64,000 nt of DNA, from contig JALEVV010000063.1 of assembly GCA_022788185.1 (NCBI GenBank), positions 29,444 to 93,443 of the forward strand, in the 5' to 3' direction. This DNA is from Spirochaetales bacterium. Lineage in GTDB: Bacteria; Spirochaetota; Spirochaetia; Sphaerochaetales; Sphaerochaetaceae. Both the position numbers and the translations under genes were made by a program. Shown here piece by piece: positions 17,373-26,671 of this stretch. Below the pieces are notes generated by a model. That model did no database searches. It was not told the origin of the DNA and worked only from the letters and a program-made list of their open reading frames with translations. Position 1 is the first letter of the stretch. Every line of letters begins with the position of its first letter.

Positions 17373-17408
17373 TATATAGTGTAATTAACTGAATAACTAC
17401 ACTATATA
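17373..17408. repeat. 11-bp perfect inverted repeat overlapping the rsmE stop
   Basis: TATATAGTGTA at 17373-17383 is repeated inverted at 17398-17408 with a 14-nt loop. The right arm lies in the last codons of rsmE. No T-run follows on the minus strand, so it is not a classical terminator; it may be an operator or a 3'-end hairpin. Confidence 0.45.
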
Positions 17409-18149
17409 AGGGTTTTCCCAGATGGTTTCAATTGCACCGACCGCAAAAATTCCTGCCGTTTCAGCCCTGAGAATATTGGTCGGAAGCAGCACAGGGACCA
17501 CACCGGAGGCTTCGAGCATGGCACATTCCCCATCGCTTATTCCCCCCTCGCTGCCAATCAGGACGGACACAGAGGAACCACTGATGTCCGACAGTGCTTT
17601 TTTTAAGCTCATGGTTCTTTCCCTGCTTCCCTGATGGAGGAAAATAAGGGGATAGGGGGAGTCCGAAACAGCATCCTTTATGTCAATTACCCTGATTTTC
17701 CCCATTGAAGAGGAGCTTCCGCTCTGCTGCGCCGCTTCCTTCCTTATGTCCTCAAGTCTTCTTATGTCGTGGTCACCAAGAGTCTTTTCCTGACAGTATT
17801 CACTGATCACGAAGACGACCTCCTCCACACCGGCCTCAGTGAGCATCCTCATCACTGTTTCATTCTTCTTTCCCTTGCATATGGCCTGGTAGACTCGGAT
17901 GGAAGGAATGGTACCCCTGTACGCCGAAAGACTGTCGAGAAGGGTTGCTTCAGGATCGTCGGTAGCCTCCAGGAAAAGAGTGTCCTCATCGGTTACCGTT
18001 GCCCTGTAATAATTGTTTTTGATGTCCTTACATGTGAAAACATCACCGGTTTTTATGCGAAGAACCTTAATCAGGTAATCTTTTTCCCTTTTCCGGAGCT
18101 GGTATACACTCTCTCCCGAGTAGGTGCGGTCAAGGATGAATACTCTCAT
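17397..18149 (-). CDS. rsmE: 16S rRNA (uracil-1498-N3)-methyltransferase
   Basis: SPOUT-fold methyltransferase acting on 16S rRNA U1498. The 250 residues comprise an N-terminal PUA-like domain (about 1-70) and a C-terminal knotted SAM site with the signature IGSEGGISDGE and LPTNILRAETAGIFAVGAI. The first base of its start is in the end of ctpA (4-nt overlap), so the two are coupled. Confidence 0.95.
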   Translation of the reverse strand: MRVFILDRTYSGESVYQLRKREKDYLIKVLRIKTGDVFTCKDIKNNYYRATVTDEDTLFLEATDDPEATLLDSLSAYRGTIPSIRVYQAICKGKKNETVMRMLTEAGVEEVVFVISEYCQEKTLGDHDIRRLEDIRKEAAQQSGSSSSMGKIRVIDIKDAVSDSPYPLIFLHQGSRERTMSLKKALSDISGSSVSVLIGSEGGISDGECAMLEASGVVPVLLPTNILRAETAGIFAVGAIETIWENPYIV

Positions 18150-19591
18150 TTGCCTTCCTTAAGATAGTCAACGGCGGCAATGAGGGCCGTATCATACATT
18201 AAATCGACCTTAGGTCTTTCATTGTACGGCATGGCATAGATGTACTCATTCCTGATAAGCAGCTTAAGGGCTGTTTCATGGATGCCCAGACCTGCGTGAA
18301 GGGCGGCAAAGGCATCTATGTTCTCCCTGGAGTACAGGGGATTATCCTTGATATACTGTGTTATCTCATCCTGACTGCTTTCCACGAAATCGTAGTATGC
18401 CGTGATTTCCTCATCGGTGTATTCATGCTCCTCTACGGCAATGTCAGGTTCTATTCCCGTTTTATGTATGTTGTTCCCATTTGGAGTGAGGTAGTAGGCC
18501 GATGTGTATTTGATGTATCCGTTCTTCCACATGGCAGACTCCTGTATGATGCCTTTTCCGAAGGTCTTGCTTCCTATGACTGTGGCCCTGCCGTTTTCCT
18601 GAAGGGCAGCCGTAAGTATTTCACTTGCAGAGGCTGTTCCGCCGTTTGTCAGGATGACTATGGGAATTGTCAGGTTTTTCCTCGTGTCATTCGAAGCGAC
18701 TGTTGAGTAATTCTGTCTTGAGGATCCTTCCTTGTGCTGGATCGACAGAACCGTCGCACCTTCGGGCAGGAAGAAGTTCGCGATCATGGTGGCGGAGTCT
18801 ACAACTCCTCCCGCATTGTTCCTTAAATCTATTATGAGTCCCTGAGCGCCGTTCAGGGTGAGTTTTTTCAGATTCTCGCTGAAGAGCTCATAGGTCTTCT
18901 GGGTAAAGGATGATATGCTGATGTACCCGATATCGGTTCCTTCAATCATCAGGGATGTGGTATTCGGGGTTGTGACCTCCTCAGGATACATTGTGATGTC
19001 AAAGACTGCAGAGCCCCTGTGAACGGTCAGGGTGATGGGTTCCCCTGCCTTACCCCTTATCTTCATGCTTGCTTCCGTTGCGGTAAGCTCGTAAACGGTT
19101 TCCCCGTTCACGTGGGAGATAAGGTCTCCGGCCCTGAGTCCCGCCCTGTCTGCGGGGCCGCCAGGGAATGGCGCTATGATCTCGACCATGTAGGTCTTTT
19201 CATCATCCCAGTCGATGAATGCGGGGGAGTATTTTGTCAGATAGGTGCCTATACCTACGTAGATACCTGTTATGTCTTCGGTGAATTCCTCGCTTTCTTC
19301 CTCTGTTATGTACTCGGAATAGGGGTCATCGAGGGCCTTGAAAAGGGCTTTAGTGAGCTCCACATCGACTTTGTCGATATCGATGTCATAAAGAAAGTTC
19401 TGACTCAGATACTGGTAGAGTGTGTTCAGCCCCAGCAGGGTGGATGAAATGTTTGTGACCTGAACCTGCTGAAGGGCAGTGTTCTGCTGCTGTCCTGATC
19501 CGGAATGGGTCTCGGAAGAGGCTCCCGCTGTAAGTGGAGAGAGTGTCAGAATCGCGATCAGAATGATCAGCATTGCTTTTCTTAATTGCAT
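18146..19591 (-). CDS. ctpA: S41-family C-terminal processing peptidase (CtpA type)
   Basis: A 481-residue periplasmic serine protease. An N-terminal signal segment (RKAMLIILIAILTLSPLTAGA) is followed by a helical region, a PDZ domain (RAGLRAGDLISHVNGE, about residues 150-175), and the S41 core with GGTASASEILTAAL (nucleophile Ser) and GSKTFGKGIIQ (general-base Lys). A C-terminal extension of about 100 residues follows. Such proteases mature or degrade envelope proteins. No Shine-Dalgarno sequence is present, and TACAAT ends 7 nt before the ATG. Confidence 0.93.
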   Translation of the reverse strand: MQLRKAMLIILIAILTLSPLTAGASSETHSGSGQQQNTALQQVQVTNISSTLLGLNTLYQYLSQNFLYDIDIDKVDVELTKALFKALDDPYSEYITEEESEEFTEDITGIYVGIGTYLTKYSPAFIDWDDEKTYMVEIIAPFPGGPADRAGLRAGDLISHVNGETVYELTATEASMKIRGKAGEPITLTVHRGSAVFDITMYPEEVTTPNTTSLMIEGTDIGYISISSFTQKTYELFSENLKKLTLNGAQGLIIDLRNNAGGVVDSATMIANFFLPEGATVLSIQHKEGSSRQNYSTVASNDTRKNLTIPIVILTNGGTASASEILTAALQENGRATVIGSKTFGKGIIQESAMWKNGYIKYTSAYYLTPNGNNIHKTGIEPDIAVEEHEYTDEEITAYYDFVESSQDEITQYIKDNPLYSRENIDAFAALHAGLGIHETALKLLIRNEYIYAMPYNERPKVDLMYDTALIAAVDYLKEGK

Positions 19592-19598
19592 ATATAAG

Positions 19599-19627
19599 AT
19601 TGTAATTAAAACATGTTCTCAAGTGAA
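19599..19627 (-). promoter_or_regulatory. ctpA promoter (leaderless type)
   Basis: On the minus strand: TTCACT (19622-19627), 17 bp, TACAAT (19599-19604), then 7 nt and the ATG at 19591. It is back-to-back with the lgt promoter. Confidence 0.55.
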
Positions 19628-19643
19628 GAGATACTTTCTGTAA

Positions 19644-19672
19644 TTGACTCATTATCTGTCTCTAACTACACT
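19644..19672 (+). promoter_or_regulatory. lgt promoter (leaderless type)
   Basis: TTGACT (19644-19649), 17 bp, TACACT (19667-19672), then 6 nt TTCACT and an ATG at 19679. This fixes the lgt start at 19679, since an ATG at 19613 would lie upstream of the promoter. Confidence 0.7.
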
Positions 19673-19678
19673 TTCACT

Positions 19679-20644
19679 ATGCTTTCCTATATCGAATATC
19701 CCTCATGGATCAGGCCGGAGGTCGTATCCTTTCTTCCAGTCAGATGGTATGCAGTGATGTACATCGTGGCATTTGCCATTGCATATCTGCTTTTCAGATA
19801 CCAGGTCAGACATGACGGCAGGCTTGAGATGTCAAAGGATGATTCGGAGAACATGTTCCTTCTCTGCATAGTCCTTCTTCTTGTCGGTGCCCATCTCTTC
19901 TCCGTATTCTTCTACAGTGATGCGGCCTACTATCTGACACATCCCTGGCTTATCTTCTGGCCGTTTGAAAACGGTCGGTTCGTGGGCCTGCCGGGAATGA
20001 GCTACCATGGAGGAGTGGTAGGAGCCATTATCGGAGGCATTATCTTTGCCCGGAAGAAAAAATATGATTTCTTCCTTCTTGCGGATACCGCCTGTGCAGG
20101 AATTCCATTGGGATATGCCTTCGGAAGGATAGGCAATTTCATCAATGCCGAGCTCTACGGCCGTGTGACCGCATCCCCCATCGGCATGGTTTTCCCCTAT
20201 GCGGAGAAGTTCTCGACCAACTATGAATGGGTAAGGAACATATGCGACAATGTGGGAATAGAGTATGCACTCGGTGAGTACGTGAATCTTCCCCGCCATC
20301 CTTCCCAGCTTTATGAGGCGCTCTTTGAAGGTGTGGTGCTTTGGCTTGTATTATGGTTTATATGCAGACCAATGATCAGAAAATATGCATTGAAACCGGG
20401 ATCCATGCTATCATTCTATCTGTTCGGATATGGATTTGCCCGATTTTTCATCGAGTATTTCAGACAGCCGGACAGCAATATCGGTTATGTAATCGCACTG
20501 GGAAAGGAGAGCGACAACATCGCGGTCTTCCAGTCGTTTTTCAATATTTCAAAGGGACAGGTCTTCTGTTTTCTCATGATGGCAGCGGCCGTTGTCCTAT
20601 ATCTGTACGTGAACAGGAGAGAGAAAAAACATGTCAACCATTGA
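19679..20644 (+). CDS. lgt: Prolipoprotein diacylglyceryl transferase
   Basis: Adds a diacylglyceryl group to the lipobox Cys of prolipoproteins in the inner membrane. The 321 residues have about seven membrane segments, the Lgt signature GRIGNFINAELYGR, the catalytic HGG region in SYHGGVVGA, and RHPSQLYEAL. The frame is open from 19613, but the ATG at 19679 follows a good promoter by 6 nt and gives the normal Lgt N-terminus. It overlaps pepP by 14 nt. Lipoproteins at 43.1 and 52.0 kb are likely clients. Confidence 0.95.
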   Translation: MLSYIEYPSWIRPEVVSFLPVRWYAVMYIVAFAIAYLLFRYQVRHDGRLEMSKDDSENMFLLCIVLLLVGAHLFSVFFYSDAAYYLTHPWLIFWPFENGRFVGLPGMSYHGGVVGAIIGGIIFARKKKYDFFLLADTACAGIPLGYAFGRIGNFINAELYGRVTASPIGMVFPYAEKFSTNYEWVRNICDNVGIEYALGEYVNLPRHPSQLYEALFEGVVLWLVLWFICRPMIRKYALKPGSMLSFYLFGYGFARFFIEYFRQPDSNIGYVIALGKESDNIAVFQSFFNISKGQVFCFLMMAAAVVLYLYVNRREKKHVNH

Positions 20645-22403
20645 CGAAAGAGTCAGTGCCCTCAGAGCACTGATGAATGAGAAGGGTTACGATGCCTATA
20701 TCGTGACAGGTACCGATCCTCACATGAGTGAGTATGTCGCTCCCCGCTGGAGGACAAGGGCTTTCATAAGCGGTTTCACAGGCAGTGCCGGAACGGTGCT
20801 TGTCACTAAGGACGAAGCTATCCTCTGGGTTGATTCCAGATACTTCATACAGGGGGCCGCCGAGATTCAGGGTACCTGTTTCCGCCTCATCAAACTGGAT
20901 ATCGACAACAATCCCGATACAAACACCTATATCGAGCAGACACTTCCGGCCGGAAGCACTATCGGAGTTGACAGGTGCAGCATTTCAATATCAAAGTTCA
21001 ATGAACTGAAGGAAAGATTCGCGAAGAGAAATCTCATTCTTGCCGACTCAGACGATCTCCTTGAGCCCATCTGGGAGGGAAGACCCGCCATTCCAGAATC
21101 TGCACTCAGAAGTGTTCCCGTACACTATGCAGGACTCACCGCAGCTGACAAGCTTTCAAAGGTAAGGGCCGCCCTTAAGGAGAAGGGTGCCGATTACACC
21201 TTCATCGCCTCAATCGACGATGTGGCATGGCTTACCAACCTCCGTGGTAATGACATTAAGTGCAACCCCGTGTTCATGTCCTTCTGCCTCGTCACAATGG
21301 ATAAGGCTTATCTCTTCACCTCACCCTCCCGTTTCTCAGAGGAAGTGAGAAAGATCTGTGAGGAGGATTTCATCATCCTCCCTTATGAAGAGGCATACAG
21401 TCTTTCCCGGTACGTGAGCGGAAAGGCTTACTACGATGCTGACAGGGTCAGCATGGCATTCAGCGCCGTTCTCGACAATCCTGATAGCATTAAGGGCCGT
21501 GACATCACTACTGACCTGAAGGCAAAAAAGAATGAGATAGAGCTTCGCGGAATGAGGAGAAGCCACCTTATGGACGGTGTTGCCTACATCAACTTCCTTT
21601 CCCGTCTCAATACGGAGCCTGACGGTTCACTGGATGAAATTGCCGTTTCCGATCTCCTTGAAAAGGAAAGGGAGAAGCTGGAAGGTTATCTCGGACCCTC
21701 ATTCAATCCCATCTCCGGCTTTGCCGAACACGGTGCGATGTGTCATTACAGTGCGACTCCCGAATCCTCCAAGAAAATCGATCATGACGGACTTCTGGTA
21801 CTCGATACCGGTTCCCAGTTCTACTACGGCATGACCGACATCACCAGAACCCTGTGCTTCGGTAAGCCCACCGCAGAGCAGAAGAAGGATTACACCCTCG
21901 TACTGAAGGGGCACCTTGCCCTGGCAAGACAGATCTTCTACAAGGGAACAAAGGGTGTCCAGCTCGACATCCTGGCCAAACAGTACATGTGGCAGGCGGG
22001 AATGACCTACTACCACGGAACAGGTCATGGAGTGGGCTTTAACCTCAATGTCCATGAGGGCCCCATGAACGTATCATCCCGTCTTGTTGACGTACCCCTT
22101 GAGAAGGGCATGGTAATCTCAGATGAGCCGGGAATCTACAAGGAAGGCCGCCATGGCATCAGGATTGAGAACCTCATCGCTGTTGATGACTACGTGAAGA
22201 CCGAGTTCGGTGAGTTCATGGCCTTCGAGGTCCTGACAATGGTGCCTTATGAGAAGAAGCTCATTGATCTCACATATCTCGATGACAGCGAGATCAGCCA
22301 GATCAACGCTTATCATCAGTGGATCAGGGAAGAACTTTCATCCCTCGTTGACGAAGATGCCAAAGCTTATCTCGAAAGTGCCACCGCTCCACTTGTGAGA
22401 TGA
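20631..22403 (+). CDS. pepP: M24-family Xaa-Pro aminopeptidase
   Basis: A 590-residue metallopeptidase that removes N-terminal residues preceding proline. It has two creatinase-like N-terminal domains (about 1-300) and a pita-bread catalytic domain whose five metal ligands are visible: VLDTGSQ, MTDITR, GTGHGVG, SDEPGIY and GIRIENL. A C-terminal segment of about 60 residues follows. The ATG is preceded by AGGAGAG within the end of lgt, so translation is coupled. Confidence 0.93.
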   Translation: MSTIDERVSALRALMNEKGYDAYIVTGTDPHMSEYVAPRWRTRAFISGFTGSAGTVLVTKDEAILWVDSRYFIQGAAEIQGTCFRLIKLDIDNNPDTNTYIEQTLPAGSTIGVDRCSISISKFNELKERFAKRNLILADSDDLLEPIWEGRPAIPESALRSVPVHYAGLTAADKLSKVRAALKEKGADYTFIASIDDVAWLTNLRGNDIKCNPVFMSFCLVTMDKAYLFTSPSRFSEEVRKICEEDFIILPYEEAYSLSRYVSGKAYYDADRVSMAFSAVLDNPDSIKGRDITTDLKAKKNEIELRGMRRSHLMDGVAYINFLSRLNTEPDGSLDEIAVSDLLEKEREKLEGYLGPSFNPISGFAEHGAMCHYSATPESSKKIDHDGLLVLDTGSQFYYGMTDITRTLCFGKPTAEQKKDYTLVLKGHLALARQIFYKGTKGVQLDILAKQYMWQAGMTYYHGTGHGVGFNLNVHEGPMNVSSRLVDVPLEKGMVISDEPGIYKEGRHGIRIENLIAVDDYVKTEFGEFMAFEVLTMVPYEKKLIDLTYLDDSEISQINAYHQWIREELSSLVDEDAKAYLESATAPLVR

Positions 22404-22444
22404 ACGATAAATATATAGAATAAAGGCAATAAAAGGAAAACAAA

Positions 22445-24091
22445 ATGGTTGAAGCATTAAAGAAGAACTCCAAGATCACCAGAAAAGGTCCAGTGGTGCT
22501 CGTCATCATGGACGGTGTCGGTTTCGGTAAGTATTCCGACGGCGATGCAGTCGCTGCGGCAATGACGAAAAACCTTGACGGATTATATAAAAACTATCCA
22601 TGGACCAAGCTCAAGGCTCATGGACTTGCAGTCGGTCTTCCCTCAGATGCCGACATGGGTAACAGTGAGGTAGGACATAACGCAATGGGCTGCGGAAGGG
22701 TATTCGCACAGGGTGCTGCCCTTGTCAGCAATTCAATCTCATCAGGTGCCATGTTCAAGGGTGCAACCTGGGTAAAGCTCGTGGAGAACTGCAAAAAGAA
22801 CAACTCCACACTTCATTTCATCGGTCTTCTTTCCGACGGTAACGTCCACTCTCATATTGACCACCTCAAGGCAATGGTTAAGGAAGCCAAGGCAGAGGGT
22901 GTGAAGAAGGTAAGGGTACACGCCCTTCTCGACGGAAGGGATGTGGGTGAGGTTTCAGCCCTCGATTACTTCGATCCCTTTGCAGCATACCTTGCAGAGC
23001 TCAGCGATGAGAACTTCGATGCCAGAATCGCATCAGGCGGCGGAAGAATGGTCATCACCATGGACCGCTACAATGCCAACTGGGATATGGTCAGAAAGGG
23101 CTGGGAAACTCACGTCCTCGGTGAAGGCAGACAGTTTGCTTCAGCTCACGAGGCAATCGAGACCCTCAGGGCAGAGACAGGTGCCATCGACCAGGATCTT
23201 CCTCCCTTCGTAATTGCAGAGAACGGCAAGCCTGTCGGAACGATCGAGGACGGCGACTCAGTCATCCTCTTCAACTTCCGCGGTGACAGGGCCCTCGAGA
23301 TCACAAAGGCATTTGAAGCAGAAGACCTTAAGGAGTTTGACAGGAAGAGAAAGCCCCAGGTTGAATATGCAGGCATGATGGAATATGACGGAGACCTCCA
23401 CGTTCCCGCCCAGTACCTTGTATCACCTCCTTCAATCGACAGGACGATGGCAGAGTACCTCTGCAAAACCGGAATCAGGCAGTTCTCAATTTCCGAGACT
23501 CAGAAGTTCGGACATGTCACCTACTTCTTCAACGGTAACAAGACAGGCAAGTTCGATGAGAAGCTTGAAGAGTATGTCGAGATTCCTTCAGACATCGTTC
23601 CCTTCGAGGAAAGGCCCTGGATGAAGTGTGCCGAGATCGCTGACAGAGTCATCGCTGAGGTTGAAAGCGGCAAGTGGGATCTCATCAAGCTCAACTTCCC
23701 CAACGGAGACATGGTAGGTCACACAGGTGTCTTTGAAGCAGTCGTATGCTCAATGGAGGCCATGGATCTCCAGATCGGCAGGATCTGGGATGCAATCAGG
23801 AAGGCCGGCGGTGTCATGGTCGTCACTGCAGACCACGGTAATGCCGATGACATGTATGAGCATGGCAAGGACGGATCACTCAAGCTCAAGAAGGACGGAG
23901 AGCCCAAGAGCAAGACATCCCACTCTCTCAACCCCGTACCGTGCATCATCTGCGATTCAGCTTACAACGGAGAGTATTCGAAGGAGCTTAAGACAGGTCT
24001 CGGAATCTCATCCATTCCCGCAACCCTCATGAACCTCCTTGGTTATGACGCACCGGAGGATTACGATCCTTCCGTGATCACACTGAACTGA
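22445..24091 (+). CDS. gpmI: 2,3-bisphosphoglycerate-independent phosphoglycerate mutase
   Basis: Interconverts 3- and 2-phosphoglycerate in glycolysis using two Mn ions. The 548 residues have the alkaline-phosphatase-like metal motifs LVIMDGVGFG, catalytic-Ser region MGNSEVGHNAMG, and C-terminal VVTADHGNAD and KTSHSLNPVPCI. Its length slightly exceeds the usual 510-515. AAAGGAAAA lies before the ATG, and a strong terminator follows. Confidence 0.97.
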   Translation: MVEALKKNSKITRKGPVVLVIMDGVGFGKYSDGDAVAAAMTKNLDGLYKNYPWTKLKAHGLAVGLPSDADMGNSEVGHNAMGCGRVFAQGAALVSNSISSGAMFKGATWVKLVENCKKNNSTLHFIGLLSDGNVHSHIDHLKAMVKEAKAEGVKKVRVHALLDGRDVGEVSALDYFDPFAAYLAELSDENFDARIASGGGRMVITMDRYNANWDMVRKGWETHVLGEGRQFASAHEAIETLRAETGAIDQDLPPFVIAENGKPVGTIEDGDSVILFNFRGDRALEITKAFEAEDLKEFDRKRKPQVEYAGMMEYDGDLHVPAQYLVSPPSIDRTMAEYLCKTGIRQFSISETQKFGHVTYFFNGNKTGKFDEKLEEYVEIPSDIVPFEERPWMKCAEIADRVIAEVESGKWDLIKLNFPNGDMVGHTGVFEAVVCSMEAMDLQIGRIWDAIRKAGGVMVVTADHGNADDMYEHGKDGSLKLKKDGEPKSKTSHSLNPVPCIICDSAYNGEYSKELKTGLGISSIPATLMNLLGYDAPEDYDPSVITLN

Positions 24092-24110
24092 TCGGTAAAT
24101 CAGCAATTAC

Positions 24111-24140
24111 ACCGGCATGGGAAACCGTGCCGGTTTTTTA
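24111..24140 (+). terminator. Intrinsic terminator after gpmI
   Basis: Perfect 10-bp stem ACCGGCATGG (24111-24120) / CCGTGCCGGT (24125-24134), loop GAAA, then TTTTTT. It is one of the clearest terminators in the window. Confidence 0.9.
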
Positions 24141-24155
24141 ACAGGAAAAACATAC

Positions 24156-24623
24156 ATGTCATTTGAGAGTGCATATTCGTATCTGAAGGAAAGAGGATTT
24201 TCTGACAGGGTAATAACTTTTGATGTATCAACTGCCACCGTGGCGCTGGCTGCGGAGGCTCTTCATACAGAGGAGTGCAGGATAGCGAAGACCCTGGGAT
24301 TTCTCCTCTCGGATGGCCCGATCCTGGTCGTGATGGCAGGAGATGCCAGGGCTGATAACAGAAAGTACAGGAATACCTTTCATGAAAAGGCCCACATGCT
24401 TTCCTATGAGGATGCGGTGGAGAAAATAGGACATGCCCCGGGAGGCGTATGCCCGTTCGGGGTGAAGGAAGGTGTAAGAATATTCCTTGATGTCACGCTG
24501 AAAAAGTATGATACGGTATTCCCCGCCGTGGGAAGCAGCAACAGTGCGGTCAGGCTTACGCCCAATGAGCTTGAGAGCCTGCTTCCTGATGCACGGTGGG
24601 TGGATATAGCTAAGGATCAGTAA
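24156..24623 (+). CDS. YbaK/EbsC-family aminoacyl-tRNA deacylase-like protein
   Basis: A 155-residue single-domain protein of the YbaK/ProX editing fold, which hydrolyses mischarged tRNA. Marks are the central KTLGFLLSDGP with the functional Lys, GDARADNRKYR, and APGGVCPFGVKEGVRIFLD. The ATG at 24156 follows AGGAAAAA. The frame extends upstream through the gpmI terminator, but that part is non-coding. The substrate amino acid is unknown. Confidence 0.85.
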   Translation: MSFESAYSYLKERGFSDRVITFDVSTATVALAAEALHTEECRIAKTLGFLLSDGPILVVMAGDARADNRKYRNTFHEKAHMLSYEDAVEKIGHAPGGVCPFGVKEGVRIFLDVTLKKYDTVFPAVGSSNSAVRLTPNELESLLPDARWVDIAKDQ

Positions 24624-25366
24624 CCGTCAGGTCCTACGAGACAAAGCATCAGAGCTCCGATTGCCATCATCACCATTCCGATGATGTTGGTGATCAGGAA
24701 GCTGTTTGAAAGCATTATCATGAACTGACCGATGGAAATGAACAGGAAGGTCAGGAATCTCTTTATCTTATAGACCTCCCTGTCCCTGAGAAATGCCAGA
24801 AAGTATGTGATGTTCGCAAGTATCAGCACTACCAGCACGCACATCGTAAAGAACTGGTTGTGCCTGTTTCCTGAAGGATTAAGTTCATCCACCGGGATGA
24901 GGAATGCTACCATGAAGGAAGCAATTACCGAGAACGTGATGTAGAGTGACATTTTCGACATCGAATCCCGCTGCAGGTTGATTATGGCCGCAAAGAACAG
25001 CGATACGGCGGCGGACAGGAAGATACCCCTCATAATCGTCACTGATACATAGTAGGAAATCATGTACGTCCCGAAGTAGTCGTAGAACGATGGAACTATC
25101 ACAAGGGATTCCATCGTCGTGAAAAGCAGAAAGAGCGGTATGAGGGCACCCTCAACCGCTTCTGACTGGTGTTTCACCCTAAGTACGATGGATGGGACAA
25201 GCGTAGTCAGGACTATCGTCAGCTTGGGGATCACCTCCAGGAAAATGAAAAGGCTGTCATCTGAAATGTACATCACATAACCCATCCAGGAGAGGATGGC
25301 AACAGCCAGGATCGACATACAGATCTGAATGGTGGAGATGACCTTTGCGGTATTGCTTGTAGTCAC
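24617..25366 (-). CDS. Polytopic membrane protein of unknown function
   Basis: A 249-residue, very hydrophobic protein with about seven predicted membrane helices and short polar loops. No motif is recognised. Its start overlaps the stop of the symporter gene (shared base at 25366), so the two are translationally coupled, and a role as regulator or partner of that transporter is a reasonable inference. Its end overlaps the YbaK-like gene by 7 nt in convergent orientation. Confidence 0.75.
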   Translation of the reverse strand: MTTSNTAKVISTIQICMSILAVAILSWMGYVMYISDDSLFIFLEVIPKLTIVLTTLVPSIVLRVKHQSEAVEGALIPLFLLFTTMESLVIVPSFYDYFGTYMISYYVSVTIMRGIFLSAAVSLFFAAIINLQRDSMSKMSLYITFSVIASFMVAFLIPVDELNPSGNRHNQFFTMCVLVVLILANITYFLAFLRDREVYKIKRFLTFLFISIGQFMIMLSNSFLITNIIGMVMMAIGALMLCLVGPDGY

Positions 25367-26610
25367 TACAGAATGTCCTTATAAGGCGGTTTGATATCGG
25401 TGCTGATGAACCTGGATGAAACCACCTGACCCAGCATCATGATCTGTGCATCGAGCAGGATGGCAAGACCGTTCACAAGGGGAAGCAGACCGAGAACAGT
25501 CATTTCCGCCCCATAGAGGGAAATGCCGGACATGCGGAAGACGATGAGCAGGGAGAACATCACTTCAAAGCCTGTTGCCATCGATGTGGTGAAGGAAGCG
25601 AGGCATGAGAACAGGGCAATGATAATGGCCGTCCTGATGTCGGGGGCCGCACCCGTTACCGAGGTGATCAGGGCAAGTGCCGAAAGAGTGGTAATGGCAG
25701 CTGTTCCTGCCCTTCCCGTCATGGTGTAAAGGGGAACGGTGGTAGCCGCCACTCTCTTCTGTACTCCGTTACTGTGCCTTCCGGTTGCTTCCGCAATCGG
25801 AGCGACTGTGAGGATGTTTGAGGTGGTAAGACCCGCAACCATTGCCGACAGGGATCTGAATGTATCCCTGTACGGGTTCCTTTTGCCCTTTGTGAAAATG
25901 GCATAGAGTAGAGGAAGCAGTATGAGCGAGAGAATCGCGGTCACTGCAATGAATGAAAGCACGAAAGCCGGTGCCACGAACACTGTCTTTTCCTGATACA
26001 GCTCTGTGAAGAACTGGGCGGAAGCGATGTATACGATAATGTAGCTGAATACGGTATACGTCCTGGAAAGCCTGAACATCACTTCACTGAATGAGTTTAT
26101 CGTCATGTATGCCGGTTTGATAACATCGGCGTTGGGCTTGAGGGCATATCCGAAAATCCATGCCAGGATTACGATGGGAAGAATGAAGCCCGTGGCGGTT
26201 GCCATGGAATAGTAAACATTGCTCATTATGAGCTGCTGTCCGGCGGAAGTGAACACTGATGAGAGAAAGGTATCAGGCAGTGAATCATATCCGGCCGTTG
26301 ATGAAACAGGGAATGTTACCGGGCGGAGAGTGAAGAGAAGCGCTGCGGCAAGGGGAAGCAGCACTGCTGTGACTGCCGACCAGGAAATTACACCTGCAAG
26401 GCTCTTCCCTCCCAGACCATCCTTTCTCAGGGATGCGACTCCGGCTGAGAAGCCGATAAGGACCAGTGGAATGAACAGAAGTATTCCGATACTCCCCACT
26501 AGGCCTGACAGCGTTGTCAGTATGGAGCTGATGTAAACACTGTCACCAAATAACAATGTGGTGGCGATTCCCATGAAAAGGGCTGCCAGATAAGTGATCC
26601 AGGTCTTCAT
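25366..26610 (-). CDS. Dicarboxylate/amino-acid:cation symporter-like (SDF family)
   Basis: A 414-residue transporter with about ten hydrophobic segments. The stretch MVAGLTTSNILTVAP sits where SDF transporters have the re-entrant Ser/Thr-rich loop, and FTTSMATGFEVMFSL resembles the second hairpin, but the classical signatures are degenerate, so assignment to the family is tentative and the substrate is unknown. The ATG at 26610 lies 8 nt after TAATCT and is preferred to an ATG at 26640, which would lie inside the promoter. Confidence 0.65.
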   Translation of the reverse strand: MKTWITYLAALFMGIATTLLFGDSVYISSILTTLSGLVGSIGILLFIPLVLIGFSAGVASLRKDGLGGKSLAGVISWSAVTAVLLPLAAALLFTLRPVTFPVSSTAGYDSLPDTFLSSVFTSAGQQLIMSNVYYSMATATGFILPIVILAWIFGYALKPNADVIKPAYMTINSFSEVMFRLSRTYTVFSYIIVYIASAQFFTELYQEKTVFVAPAFVLSFIAVTAILSLILLPLLYAIFTKGKRNPYRDTFRSLSAMVAGLTTSNILTVAPIAEATGRHSNGVQKRVAATTVPLYTMTGRAGTAAITTLSALALITSVTGAAPDIRTAIIIALFSCLASFTTSMATGFEVMFSLLIVFRMSGISLYGAEMTVLGLLPLVNGLAILLDAQIMMLGQVVSSRFISTDIKPPYKDIL

Positions 26611-26618
26611 ATTGAAAA

Positions 26619-26647
26619 AGATTACTCCAATAGCCCCCATAAGTCAA
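26619..26647 (-). promoter_or_regulatory. Symporter promoter (near-leaderless type)
   Basis: On the minus strand: TTGACT (26642-26647), 17 bp, TAATCT (26619-26624), then 8 nt to the ATG at 26610. It lies in the short gap after the GH13 gene. Confidence 0.6.
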
Positions 26648-26671
26648 TTTTATGAGGGCTATATGTCTTTA

